Of a DNA stretch of 64,000 nt, positions 10,272-19,560 are shown piece by piece (position 1 is the first letter of the stretch; every line of letters starts with the position of its first letter). Source of the DNA: Terriglobia bacterium (GTDB lineage Bacteria; Acidobacteriota; Terriglobia; Acidiferrales; UBA7541); NCBI GenBank assembly GCA_020073705.1, contig JAIQES010000023.1, positions 1-64,000 of the forward strand, in the 5' to 3' direction. The notes beneath the pieces were generated by a model. It made no database searches and was not told the DNA's origin. It worked only from the letters and a program-made list of their open reading frames with translations. Both the position numbers and the translations under genes were made by a program.

Positions 10272-11363
10272 CTACTTCTTTGACTTCAGAACCAGCTTCT
10301 GCACTCGCCAGTTATTCATGTCGGCAACGTAAATTGTGTCCTCCGACGGGCAAGCGAGGCCGTGCGCCCAATTGAACTGGCCCAGTTCGTGACCTGACTC
10401 GCCGTAGACCCCCACGATCTTGCCTTCCGGCAGCGCTATCTTGTAGAGCCGTCCGGGTTCGGCGTCAGTGGTATAGAGATACTGAGTCGGAGTGTTGGTA
10501 ATACAGATCGTCCACGGGGCAGTCTCATCCGGCCGGTCAGGCAACAAGTTGCCCAGGACCGGGTGACGCATCTTGTTGTAGGGGACGTTCAGGAAAATGA
10601 ACTTCTTGAAATTCCCGTCCAGGTCAAACACCTGAATGCGCCGGTTGCCGCGATCAGCCGCGTACACGTTTCCCGCGCGATCGATGCCGATGTTGTGCGG
10701 ATTGGAGAACTGGCCGGGGTTTTCGTTGGCGTGTACTCCACCTTTGCCAGCCGAGCCCCACCTCTTGATCCAGTTCCCGTGCTTGTCGAACTTGGCGATT
10801 TCCGAGTTGAAGTAGCCGTCGCTGACGTAGATGTTGTCGTCAGCATCCCAGGCGACGTCGGTCGCACCGTTGAAGAAGCCATCCACGGGAGTGGGCGGCG
10901 GATCGGCGTGCCGGTAACGGGGCTCGTCCGGCCCTTCATCCCGCCGCCCGAGATTCATCAATACGATTCCCTCCGGGTTCAACTTAATCACGGTCATGGC
11001 CGCCTTGTCGACGATCCACAGGTTGTCATACTTGTCGAATCGGACAGAATGCGCATAGGCCAGGCCATACACGCCATGGGCAATCTCTCGCACGAAATTG
11101 CCCTTTTCATCGTATTCGAATATGCTCGTGGTGGCGTTGCCGTAGACCGGGCCACCGGTCGACGAGGTCCCGGGGTGATTCAGAACCACGACGCGCCCCA
11201 TGGAATTGACCGCCACGCTAAGCACTTCTCCCAAATTTCTATCGGGAGTGATCTTCAAGAAAGGCACGGACTCGAACGGGAGATCGGGTACGCTTGGACC
11301 CATCTGGGCGAATGCCGGCGTGCCGAGCAGGGCGAGTAGACATCCAATCCATAACTGTTTCAT
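10272..11363 (-). CDS. Secreted NHL-repeat beta-propeller protein
   Basis: A 363-aa protein with a cleavable signal peptide ending at AFAQ (about residue 20). Repeated NHL-type strands follow, for example HSVRFDKYDNLWIVD, TDVAWDADDNIYVSDG, HNIGIDRAGNVYAADR and HGLACPSEDTIYVADMN, giving a likely six-bladed propeller. The layout resembles peptidyl-glycine alpha-amidating lyase and related periplasmic NHL proteins, but lyase activity cannot be claimed. It lies upstream of the two Tat-exported hydrolases on the same strand. A perfect palindrome sits 72 bp upstream of its start. Confidence 0.82.
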   Translation of the reverse strand: MKQLWIGCLLALLGTPAFAQMGPSVPDLPFESVPFLKITPDRNLGEVLSVAVNSMGRVVVLNHPGTSSTGGPVYGNATTSIFEYDEKGNFVREIAHGVYGLAYAHSVRFDKYDNLWIVDKAAMTVIKLNPEGIVLMNLGRRDEGPDEPRYRHADPPPTPVDGFFNGATDVAWDADDNIYVSDGYFNSEIAKFDKHGNWIKRWGSAGKGGVHANENPGQFSNPHNIGIDRAGNVYAADRGNRRIQVFDLDGNFKKFIFLNVPYNKMRHPVLGNLLPDRPDETAPWTICITNTPTQYLYTTDAEPGRLYKIALPEGKIVGVYGESGHELGQFNWAHGLACPSEDTIYVADMNNWRVQKLVLKSKK

Positions 11364-11434
11364 GGAGGCTCCAAACCTCGTTGTGATTTAAGTTTAAATT
11401 TCGACAACCGATCCGTCTAATTAGTCCGAGAATC

Positions 11435-11464
11435 ATTCTATTGCGGCGCGCGCCGCAATAGAAT
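11435..11464. repeat. Perfect 30-bp loopless palindrome
   Basis: Two 15-base arms, ATTCTATTGCGGCGC and its exact reverse complement, meet without a loop. It lies between the stop of the TonB receptor gene (11614) and the start of the NHL gene (11363), both leftward. It could be an operator for the NHL cassette, a binding site for a dimeric regulator, or a terminator for the receptor mRNA. No T-run follows on the leftward strand immediately after the dyad, which weakens the terminator reading. Confidence 0.75.
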
Positions 11465-11613
11465 TAAGCCGGAATTTCCGATTAAGACCACTCGCTTGTG
11501 CATCGTACGCTTCTCCTGCCCTGGACACAACGAATCTGCCACCGGAGCAGGCTCCAGCAGCAAAGCTGTCAAATCAGGGATACCGTAAGCGGATCAAACG
11601 CACAATCCCGTCT

Positions 11614-13950
11614 TCAGAAGCCTACTTTTAGGCGAGCGCTGACGCTGCGTGGGATTGAAACTGCGGTGCCGGAAAAAAGGCTAGCGAAATTCAAGACATT
11701 CACTCGGTTGGTGAGATTGTTGGCTTCTAGTTGCAGCAACATTTCCTTCCCTTCTTTATGGAATAGCGTGGCGCCAGCTGCGGCATCGAACGAAAAGTTG
11801 GGGCGCACACGCCCAGCGGCGAAATTCACCCTGTTCAAAATGGCAGCACCGTATTGAGCCAGAGCAGCGTTGTAATCGATGGGTCCATTCAGATTCACAG
11901 GAAAGCCGCTCCCATATTCGGCAGTGGTCGCAAACCACAACTTTTCTAGGGGCTGAAAACGCACGCGGGCTCGGACAGTGTTCCGCTGGTCCTGGGAAAT
12001 GGGGAACTTACTTGTGTCTGAGACATCCGAAGCTTGGGCTCCGAGGAACAGCCCGCCTGTGATGGGTCCCTGGCCGACACCCTTCTGATTGGAGTAGCTC
12101 ACAAATCCCGAGAAGCGACCCCAGCGCGGCACGGCAATCTGGGCTTCCTCTCCGTAAATCTCCGCGCTGGAGAATGCAATCGGGAAGCTAACACCGGTAT
12201 CGAGCAGCGTGTCGTCGTCTGAAAAATTATGAAAATTCCGGCGGAACACGTTGCCGTCAATCCGTAGTTTGCCTGCAAACGACTTCTTGAAACCCAACTC
12301 GTAATAGTTTGCGCGGCCTGGCTGCACCGGAAGCCTCAGAACCAGGCTACTCAACGAATCCAGTTGCGGCGAGCTCGCCAGCAACAAGTTCTCCATAGCG
12401 GGAGTCTGAAAGACGCGGTCGTACGAGGCATGAACCAGCAGATGGAGCGAAGGAATGTAGCGCGAAACGCCGATCCGGGGACTCCAAGCCGATTCGTTGA
12501 CCGCAAATCCGTAATGGTCAAACCGCAAACCGGCGCTCAGGTTCCAGTGCCCCAAGCGAATCTGGTCCTGGACATAGGCGGACGGCTCCATGTCCCATCG
12601 CCGGTCAGAAAACTGGAATTGCAATCGTGTGCCCGGATCAAATTGCGTGGGATCGGTGATTTGATACTGCAACGCTTCGTGCACGGGACTGAAGATTCCG
12701 TCCACGCCGATCTTCCATTCGTGCCTTCCATGATGGCCCGCGAGGTCCGTGCGCACGTACCCTTCGCGGTAGCCACGATCCTGCGAGACGATGACTGGAG
12801 TTGACTGTGGATTCGACGAAAGAAGCGCGCTCGTGTCGCGCACACTCGCCGCCACGCTCAAGAGTATGTCCGTCGAAAAAGCATGCGTGTAATGCACCTG
12901 GCCGCTCGTTTCCTTCTGCGCAGCATCTTGCCGTTGACCTGCCTCTTGCTGAATGAGCTCGTTCGGCACAATATAGCGAACCGCGTGTTGTGATACGGTC
13001 AGGAACAGGCGGTTGCTATTTGAAAGGTCACGCTCGTAGGACGCGGAAAACCCTCCCGCATTTCCCAGATTCGTATAGTTTCCGAGAACCGGCGGGTCCA
13101 AATATCGATCCGTATGAAATCCGTCTCCGCTGACCGAAAATCTATTTCCCCCACTTGCATAAAACAATGCAGCGTGTCCGGAACCTGTCGAGAAGCTGCC
13201 TCCTTCCGCGTCGAATTCCCCATGCAAGCCGGCGGGGTTGTTCTTTGGAGACGCAACCTCTATAACGCCACCTAGCTTTCTGCCGTACTCGGCAGGAAAA
13301 CCCGCGGTCATCACGCGCATGGACTCCACATCACCCGATTCGAACGGGGGCGCAAAAGCCGGCGAGCGATTCTCCGTCAGCGGCAGACCATCCACGACAA
13401 ACTGAACGGCATATTCCGAGCCGCGCGGATGCAAAACTCCGTTGGCCTCATACAGCCACCCGGGCTGCGCATCCACCACGTTCAGCACCCCGCGCCCCGG
13501 CTGAGGCGACAATTGCTCGCTAATCGATTGCGAGCCAACCGTATAGACTGTTCCCGTGCTGGATGGGTCGAACAGAGTTCCCGCCTCAGATACTTCCACC
13601 TGGGTCTCGACGGGCGTCAGTCCCAGCGTCACGAACAGTTGCTGCGGCAGCAGCGACCGAATTTCGACCAATTGTGTCGAACGAACGAACCCTGCGTGTG
13701 TCAAACTGACTCGATACACACCGAACGCCAGACCCTGCGCGATGTACCGGCCGTCGTCTCCCACTTCAAAATTCAGCCGGAACTGATTCCCTTCGCTCAC
13801 CAATTCACCTGCCGCCGCGAGCGCCGCCCCTTGCGGGTCGTGTACCTCTATCCGAAGCTCTCCCCGATCCCATTGCGCGGCAGCCGGAAGAACGAGCAAA
13901 CACATCATCCCCAGAAGCACGATCAGTTGTCGTATGGACCGCATCGTCAT
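11614..13950 (-). CDS. TonB-dependent outer-membrane receptor with N-terminal CnaB-like domain
   Basis: 778 aa. A signal peptide ends at PAAAQ. A carboxypeptidase-regulatory-like fold follows (about 30-110, ELRIEVHDPQGAALAAAGEL), then a plug domain (about 120-240, with VQFVVDGLPL and GFPAEYGRKLGGVIEV) and a long beta-barrel ending in the aromatic C-terminus LKVGF. This architecture is typical of acidobacterial receptors that import large substrates such as oligosaccharides or peptides; the ligand cannot be read from sequence. It is shorter than many of these receptors, which often exceed 1,000 aa. It is possibly linked to the downstream secreted hydrolases. Confidence 0.88.
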   Translation of the reverse strand: MTMRSIRQLIVLLGMMCLLVLPAAAQWDRGELRIEVHDPQGAALAAAGELVSEGNQFRLNFEVGDDGRYIAQGLAFGVYRVSLTHAGFVRSTQLVEIRSLLPQQLFVTLGLTPVETQVEVSEAGTLFDPSSTGTVYTVGSQSISEQLSPQPGRGVLNVVDAQPGWLYEANGVLHPRGSEYAVQFVVDGLPLTENRSPAFAPPFESGDVESMRVMTAGFPAEYGRKLGGVIEVASPKNNPAGLHGEFDAEGGSFSTGSGHAALFYASGGNRFSVSGDGFHTDRYLDPPVLGNYTNLGNAGGFSASYERDLSNSNRLFLTVSQHAVRYIVPNELIQQEAGQRQDAAQKETSGQVHYTHAFSTDILLSVAASVRDTSALLSSNPQSTPVIVSQDRGYREGYVRTDLAGHHGRHEWKIGVDGIFSPVHEALQYQITDPTQFDPGTRLQFQFSDRRWDMEPSAYVQDQIRLGHWNLSAGLRFDHYGFAVNESAWSPRIGVSRYIPSLHLLVHASYDRVFQTPAMENLLLASSPQLDSLSSLVLRLPVQPGRANYYELGFKKSFAGKLRIDGNVFRRNFHNFSDDDTLLDTGVSFPIAFSSAEIYGEEAQIAVPRWGRFSGFVSYSNQKGVGQGPITGGLFLGAQASDVSDTSKFPISQDQRNTVRARVRFQPLEKLWFATTAEYGSGFPVNLNGPIDYNAALAQYGAAILNRVNFAAGRVRPNFSFDAAAGATLFHKEGKEMLLQLEANNLTNRVNVLNFASLFSGTAVSIPRSVSARLKVGF

Positions 13951-14113
13951 TTCGCGAACTTCCGCGGAAATCTTAACACCGAGGGTGTTCCACGCAGGAT
14001 AGGCTCTTCAGCTAGCTCAATTATAAGAATAACGCAAAATACTCCGTCGCACTTCGAACGTGAAATTGGGACATCACGCCCCGAGTAAGGGCTTGGCTGT
14101 CATCTAGCTTGGG

Positions 14114-15346
14114 TCACGAATGAGTCAGAGAGTGGAGGAAAATCGTAAGATAACGTTTTACGTTGCTTGTAATCAAGAAGTGCTCGCGCACATGATCGTG
14201 GCCCTGCTCCCCAAGCTTCTGTGCCAGAGCGGGATTCGATAAGAGGAATCGAATCTGATAGGCCGTTCCTTCGATGGAGTGTACCAGCAATCCCGTATGC
14301 TTGTGGATCACCTGAGCAGGAATGCCTCCCACCGCCGATGCCACAACGGGTTTCTTCTTCCACAATGCTTCCGTAACGGTCAGACCGAATCCCTCGCGAA
14401 GACTTTTCTGCACGATCACAGTAGAGGCGCGCTGCAGGGCATTAATTTCAAGAGCACTCCAGGGCGGCAGGTTAAGGAGATGAATGTCCGGATCGTTCTT
14501 GGCTTCGCGGCGGACCTCTTCCAGGACGATTTCGCCCTCTGGATCGTCGGACGCACTCCCCCCGGCCAACACGAGCTGGCAATCCATATATCGCTTGACG
14601 ATTTGATAGGCGTGCACGACGCCCACCGGGTCCTTCAACCGGTCAAACCGCGAAATTTGTGTGACGATGGGGCGGCTTGCATCAATTCCGTAGCGCACCA
14701 AGACACTGCTTACCCACTCCGGATCCAGGTCAACATTTTTTTCCGAGAGCGGATCAATACACGGATGGAACAGATATTGAGGAATTGGAAGCTGGCGCGC
14801 GAACGCTGGTGAGGAGAAAAGCGCAGCATCGTACCGGTAGACAAAGGGTCGGAGGAAACTCCAGACATCCGCGTTCGGATGAGACAGGTCAATGTGGCAG
14901 CGCCAGATCCAGTGTCCCTCCTGCTTTGAGCGGGCTTCAATCAGGGCTACCGGTTGAGGATCGTTGATCACCGTGAATTCGCAATCAAATTGAAGTCGTT
15001 GGCGGTTCAGTTCATTGGTCGCAAGGAACAAATCGAAGTCTTCTTTTCGAGCTTGGTAGGGGCCGCCATGCAGGGCGTTGTGAAACGCCTTTGTGACTTC
15101 GAAGAAATCCTGGCCGCCAGTGATGACGTCCCAACGCGGCTGGAGCCCCAGCTCCTGGATCAACGGAATCACGCGATTCAGCATTTCCGCCACTCCGCCA
15201 CCCATCGCCGTGGAGTTGACCATCTGGACCGTGCGGCCAGACAACTGCCCGGCGAGCGCGCGCAGTTCGTCGATTTCGGGGGCTCCGAGCAAAGGAACAT
15301 AGTCATCGAGGCGCATCACATGGACTTCCGCTTTTGTGACGTTCAT
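14114..15346 (-). CDS. GT4 glycosyltransferase, trehalose synthase TreT-like
   Basis: 410 aa, last gene of a three-gene operon. The N-terminal half carries VNSTAMGGGVAEML, typical of TreT and kin. The C-terminal GT-B half has VTQISRFDRLKDP and the nucleotide-sugar motif SLREGFGLTVTEALWKKKPVV with the E-x7-E pair. TreT joins NDP-glucose and glucose into trehalose. The start ATG overlaps the stop of the DUF5752 gene (ATGA), so translation is coupled. The combination with OtsA points to trehalose or a related glucoside. Which product this enzyme makes is inference. Confidence 0.85.
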   Translation of the reverse strand: MNVTKAEVHVMRLDDYVPLLGAPEIDELRALAGQLSGRTVQMVNSTAMGGGVAEMLNRVIPLIQELGLQPRWDVITGGQDFFEVTKAFHNALHGGPYQARKEDFDLFLATNELNRQRLQFDCEFTVINDPQPVALIEARSKQEGHWIWRCHIDLSHPNADVWSFLRPFVYRYDAALFSSPAFARQLPIPQYLFHPCIDPLSEKNVDLDPEWVSSVLVRYGIDASRPIVTQISRFDRLKDPVGVVHAYQIVKRYMDCQLVLAGGSASDDPEGEIVLEEVRREAKNDPDIHLLNLPPWSALEINALQRASTVIVQKSLREGFGLTVTEALWKKKPVVASAVGGIPAQVIHKHTGLLVHSIEGTAYQIRFLLSNPALAQKLGEQGHDHVREHFLITSNVKRYLTIFLHSLTHS

Positions 15347-15999
15347 GCCGCAAGCTCCCGATCAACGAATGTGAAAAGCTTTGCTCTCGCGCCTTCCACT
15401 GTATTCGTGTAGACGTCGATGTAATTGGTGCGCTGCGCTAAAGTCGGCAGGCCTAGTTCGTTTTCAAACCACAACGAGAAATCATTCGTGCGCAATCCCA
15501 GGCGCAGCCGTGAAACCAGGAAATGGTAATGAAAGGATTGATTGCTGAGATGCTCTAGCCCGCGACGAAATTCCTCGAGCGTCCAAGCCTCCGAAGTATG
15601 AGGGATCGTCACTTCGACACTCTCGCAAAAATAGAATGGCTCGAACGCCACCCGCCCGACCTCCTCCGAACGAGAGCGGCAATAATCGTCAGTAATGCGA
15701 AGCAAGTCGCTCCGCAGGTCGTTGAGCGTGAGATATCCGCGAATATCGGGTGCCGCCAGCTGTTCGGCGAGCACCGGATAATTCAGTGCCGCGAGAACCC
15801 ATTGCGCGAAATCATTCGAAAAACCCTCCGTGAGAAAGTGATGCCGTCCCAGGCTTTGAAATGTGTGGTAGAAGATCGACCCACCACTGCACTTTTCCAA
15901 GCCATCCCGCAGTTCGCCGAGAGTCGTGGCCGTTTGATTTTCGATCCGCGTCAGATACGAAACCGTGACAAACCGGAATGGATGATCTGCCTTCTTCAA
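15343..15999 (-). CDS. DUF5752 family protein
   Basis: About 218 aa, no signal or membrane segment. Two internally similar halves are visible: LGELRDGLEKCSGGSIFYHTF with later NDFAQWVLAALNYPVLAEQL, and LEEFRRGLEHLSNQSFHYHF with NDFSLWFENELGLPTLAQR, so the fold is a tandem duplication. I place it in DUF5752 from this repeated pattern. The start is probably TTG 15999, because GGCGGAGG lies 7-8 bases upstream; a GTG at 16020 would put that Shine-Dalgarno inside the gene. It is sandwiched between otsA and the treT-like gene and coupled to the latter, so it probably serves that pathway. The biochemical role is unknown. Confidence 0.75.
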   Translation of the reverse strand: MKKADHPFRFVTVSYLTRIENQTATTLGELRDGLEKCSGGSIFYHTFQSLGRHHFLTEGFSNDFAQWVLAALNYPVLAEQLAAPDIRGYLTLNDLRSDLLRITDDYCRSRSEEVGRVAFEPFYFCESVEVTIPHTSEAWTLEEFRRGLEHLSNQSFHYHFLVSRLRLGLRTNDFSLWFENELGLPTLAQRTNYIDVYTNTVEGARAKLFTFVDRELAA

Positions 16000-16097
16000 G
16001 AGAGTTCCTCCGCCAATCACTCCAGAAAGACGCGCACCTCCTCCGGATCTCTAAGCCGGAAGCGAGTGTCTGTCCGCGTAGCAGGGCCTATCAGAGC

Positions 16098-18356
16098 TCA
16101 CCTGGTTTCCACCATTTCCCGAGTGTCAAGCCGGATTTCAGAGAGCTCTGATATCAGTTCTCCGGCCCAGCGATAGACGTTGTGCTCCCGCACGACCCTG
16201 CGCATACGCTGCATGCGTACGCACCTTTCTTCTAGAGGCATTTCCAAAGCCCGGCGGATCGTCTCGGCCATTTGGTCAATGTCGTAAGGATTGACCAACA
16301 GGGCATCATGCAATTCCCGGCTGGCACCGGTGAATTGACTGAGGATCAGGACGCCGTCCTGATCCTTCCGGGCAGCCACAAACTCCTTGGACACGAGATT
16401 CATCCCGTCATGCAGGGAGGTGACGAAACAAAAATTCGCAGCTCTGTAAAACGGTTCGATCTCCTCATGGCTGTGATGCCGGCTGAACAGAACAATCGGT
16501 CTCCATTTTTCGGTCTGAAACCGCCGGCTGATTCGGTCCGCCTCGGCAGCGACTTCGTTGAGCAAGTCTTGATAACGCTTGATATTCAAGCGGCTGGGTG
16601 CACCGAATTGAACAAATGTGAACTGTTCGAGGTACTGAGGATACTTTTCGAAAAAGCGCTCGATAGCGCGGAACCGCTCCACAATTCCCTTGGTATAATC
16701 AACTCGATCCACACCTACGCCGAGGAAGAGAATGTCCGATCCCAGCTTCGCCAGTACGTCAGCTCGGTTCTCTTCGGGAGAAACTTCCATTACCGACTCC
16801 GGGCATTCCGGAAGTCCCACGCTGATCGGGTGCGCACGCACCAAAGTGAAATGATCGTTCCGATTCACCGCAAAGCGGTCCCATTCGATCCGGCACTCTA
16901 ACGATTGCTCCACGGTATCCAAAAAATTGTTGCAGTGCGCCTGAATATGGAAGCTCACCAGGTCTGCCCCCAGCAGTCCATTGAGAAGCTCGCGTTCCCA
17001 AGGGCAAATTCGGAATGCCTCGGGATTGGGCCATGGAATGTGCCAGAAGATGGCGACGCGGGCGTCGGGACGCTTCGCTTTGATGAGCCTAGGCAGCAAA
17101 GCAAAGTGAAAATCCTGAATCAAAACAAAAGGCCGGTCTGCGCCCGCAATCTCTTCCAGAACGGCCGCCGCAAATTTCTCATTGACGCGCTGATAGTGCT
17201 CCCAATCATCGGCACGGAATACAGGCCGCGTATGTGCGATATGACAAAGCGGCCAGAGGCCTTCGTTTGCAAAGCCAAAGTAATAGCCGTTTTCTTCCTC
17301 CTTGGTGAGCCAGATGCGGCGGAGTGTGTAATGGGGGTGATCGGGAGGAACGCGCAGTCGGTCTTGCGCATCTACAGTTTCCCGGTCCGCCTCCGCGGAA
17401 CCGTATGCGATCCATGTGCCATCACATGCGCATAAAATGGGTTCGAGAGCCGTCACCAGACCACTCGCTGGAACCCGAGCCTCGATTCCCTTGCCGCCGT
17501 ACACATGTTGGTACGGCTCACGGTTTGAGACTACAAAGAGGGAACTGCCGCGGAGTCGCCGCTCAATACTGGCGTGCAATCGCTCAGCCGTCCACAGAGA
17601 ATCACCTGCCTCGCGCAACTGCGCCTCTTCTTTGGCGGCCGCTCGCGCCTCAGCGAGTTTTTGCGCCAAACTAGCTGCCTCGGTGGACAACGGTCCGAGG
17701 AAACTTTCCGCTATTCGGAGCGGGAACGGCACAACCTTGCCGTTGCGCAGATCTCTCATCCATTTGGCCACTCTAGTGATCGGCCCGACAATCGTCCACC
17801 GGATCACAAAGGAGGTAATCAATATGATCAAAAGGAGCTGAGCAACCACATGCCACAGAGTCTCGCGCCAGATTCGAGCGCTCTGCGCTTCGATGTAGGA
17901 GGTGTCGTAAAAGGTAAAAAGGACGCCCACAATTTTCGATTCGCGGTGCAATGGCAGCGCATAAATGTACATCGTTGACTGGGCGATTTGTTCGTAGGCA
18001 CCTATGCCTTGATCCTGTTCTTTGATCTGCGTAAATACGCTAGGCGGGTTGTTCGCGTGCGAGCCAAGTTTGGAACTGACAGCAAGAACCTTTCCCTTTT
18101 CATTGTATACTGCAACACCAGCGAGGCGCTCGCGACTCCCGAATCGTTCCACGATTCGCTGGAGTTGGTCCACGGAGCCCCACTGCAAGACAGGCTCCAC
18201 GGTCTCTTGCAGGCTTTCTGCGAGGATCTCCGCGCGTCTTTCGAGGTCTGCGCGCAATCCTCGTTTTTCTGACCGGACCTGGTTCTGGGCAACAATGAAA
18301 GTGACAATGGTAATCGCCACCGCAAGGATTGGAATAAGACGGAGAGTGAGCTTCAT
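16098..18356 (-). CDS. otsA: Trehalose-6-phosphate synthase fused to a membrane sensor and HAMP segment
   Basis: 752 aa. Residues 8-24 and about 168-187 are hydrophobic membrane spans bounding a roughly 140-residue predicted periplasmic sensor (VAVYNEKGKVLAVSS, PLHRESKIVGVLFTFYD). A HAMP-like helix pair (about 188-240, starting VGPITRVAKWM) and a linker follow. A full GT20 domain occupies about 272-740: VSNREP, GLVTAL, WHIPWPNPEAF, VDRVDYTKG (R551, K556 for UDP-glucose phosphates), LHDGMNLVSKE and LSQFTGAS. It makes trehalose-6-phosphate from UDP-glucose and glucose-6-phosphate. Ordinary OtsA is soluble and about 460-480 aa. It is the first gene of the operon, 98 bp before the DUF5752 start. 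No otsB phosphatase is seen in the window. Confidence 0.9.
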   Translation of the reverse strand: MKLTLRLIPILAVAITIVTFIVAQNQVRSEKRGLRADLERRAEILAESLQETVEPVLQWGSVDQLQRIVERFGSRERLAGVAVYNEKGKVLAVSSKLGSHANNPPSVFTQIKEQDQGIGAYEQIAQSTMYIYALPLHRESKIVGVLFTFYDTSYIEAQSARIWRETLWHVVAQLLLIILITSFVIRWTIVGPITRVAKWMRDLRNGKVVPFPLRIAESFLGPLSTEAASLAQKLAEARAAAKEEAQLREAGDSLWTAERLHASIERRLRGSSLFVVSNREPYQHVYGGKGIEARVPASGLVTALEPILCACDGTWIAYGSAEADRETVDAQDRLRVPPDHPHYTLRRIWLTKEEENGYYFGFANEGLWPLCHIAHTRPVFRADDWEHYQRVNEKFAAAVLEEIAGADRPFVLIQDFHFALLPRLIKAKRPDARVAIFWHIPWPNPEAFRICPWERELLNGLLGADLVSFHIQAHCNNFLDTVEQSLECRIEWDRFAVNRNDHFTLVRAHPISVGLPECPESVMEVSPEENRADVLAKLGSDILFLGVGVDRVDYTKGIVERFRAIERFFEKYPQYLEQFTFVQFGAPSRLNIKRYQDLLNEVAAEADRISRRFQTEKWRPIVLFSRHHSHEEIEPFYRAANFCFVTSLHDGMNLVSKEFVAARKDQDGVLILSQFTGASRELHDALLVNPYDIDQMAETIRRALEMPLEERCVRMQRMRRVVREHNVYRWAGELISELSEIRLDTREMVETR

Positions 18357-18700
18357 CCCTTCCTCCCATTAATTCCAACAACGCGAGAAAGTGGTGCCGG
18401 ATGCCTATCGCCACATGCAGCTGGATATAGTTTATTGTCAGTATAGCTCGGTACCATTGGATGCAGCAACTAACGGACCAGATCGAACGAAAAGAAGGTC
18501 TTTACTTGCAGTCACTTAGCAATGAGGCAGAAAAGTTGGCGTGAAATCTCTTCCCAATCGCCGACAAGAGTACTCATGCTTACGGTTCTGGCTTGGAGAA
18601 TTTCTTTGCCCACTCCGGCGGGATTGGCCTTGCCTCCATCCCCCCTGGCTTTCCGGCAGATAGAACCACGCACACCCGCGTCTCTCACCACGTATTCATT
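18357..18700. other. Intergenic region upstream of the otsA operon
   Basis: 344 bases between the otsA start and the 3' end of the mpg gene, both leftward. It should hold the otsA promoter. I see no clear -35/-10 pair, no strong hairpin and no credible short gene. Rightward open frames crossing it continue as antisense through mpg and are not believed. Confidence 0.5.
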
Positions 18701-19327
18701 TCACTCTCTCAATCGTTTCGGGCCACTTACAAATGGATTCCCCCGCTCGTAGAAACGGAGAAGGCGGTTCACCTCGCGCGTGATGCCGATTCGTGTGCTC
18801 GTTCCGATGGGACCGGCGCGTCGAATGGATGCACCAAGCCAGAGTCTGCCCCCGGCGCACAACTCCACTCCATCGCACCGTTTATCGATATCCATCGCGT
18901 TCGCGAGACGCCCTGGACCGCGAGCAAGGTCGAGCAGACGGTCTGTTCCGCGACGCCGCTCCATGAAACCGATTCCCTCCAATGGCTCAAGTGCCCGCAA
19001 CAATACTCCAGCGCCCACGCCAGCCTTCTCACTGGAGATATTCATCATGAAACAGGAACCGTATGTAAAAAAAACGTAAGCGTGACCGTGCTGGAGAAAG
19101 AGCGAGCGAATACTGGGAGTCGCACCGCGGAATGCGTGTCCGGCCGCATCACCAACTGGATAGGCCTCCGTCTCGACGATGCGGCCACTTATGCGGCCCT
19201 GTGGCAAATCGTGCACCAGCGTCTTGCCGATCAGGTACCGCGCCAGTGTGACCGTATTCTCGGGCAATTCCGAGCGGCGGAGACGCCGGATGCGAAGGGG
19301 AACCTGCGTCTGGGCTTTGCGCACCAT
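18701..19327 (-). CDS. mpg: 3-methyladenine DNA glycosylase, AAG/Mpg type
   Basis: Removes alkylated purines (3-methyladenine, hypoxanthine) from DNA in base-excision repair. The 208-aa protein has the catalytic glutamate in GRIVETEAY (about 48-56), the base-flipping YVFFTYG region, ALEPLEG, and the conserved LARGPGRLANAM. Length is normal for bacterial AAG. The start ATG 19327 directly abuts a GGAGG, unusually close, so a GTG one codon later or another start may be used. It stands alone. Confidence 0.92.
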   Translation of the reverse strand: MVRKAQTQVPLRIRRLRRSELPENTVTLARYLIGKTLVHDLPQGRISGRIVETEAYPVGDAAGHAFRGATPSIRSLFLQHGHAYVFFTYGSCFMMNISSEKAGVGAGVLLRALEPLEGIGFMERRRGTDRLLDLARGPGRLANAMDIDKRCDGVELCAGGRLWLGASIRRAGPIGTSTRIGITREVNRLLRFYERGNPFVSGPKRLRE

Positions 19328-19560
19328 CCTCCAATTCCCTACGCGCCTGTGTTTGACTTCGGGTACGCGGCCGCCAGGACATCAGTTCACCAGCCCGATA
19401 CCGGCGTTGGACTCGGAATGCGCGACATGACGTTGGAGGGCAGCAACGAAACAAAACAGGCCACTCTGGTCAACGTTTAGCTCAGCACATACACGCTAGG
19501 AACTGTTTCCCCCGCCTCAAGTCTTCGCATCTGGCCGCTGAAAATGCAATTGCCGCCACC

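Noticed and set aside
18593-19480. 295-codon rightward open frame over mpg
   Set aside because: Shadow of mpg, which has the catalytic ETEAY and GPGRLANAM motifs on the opposite strand.
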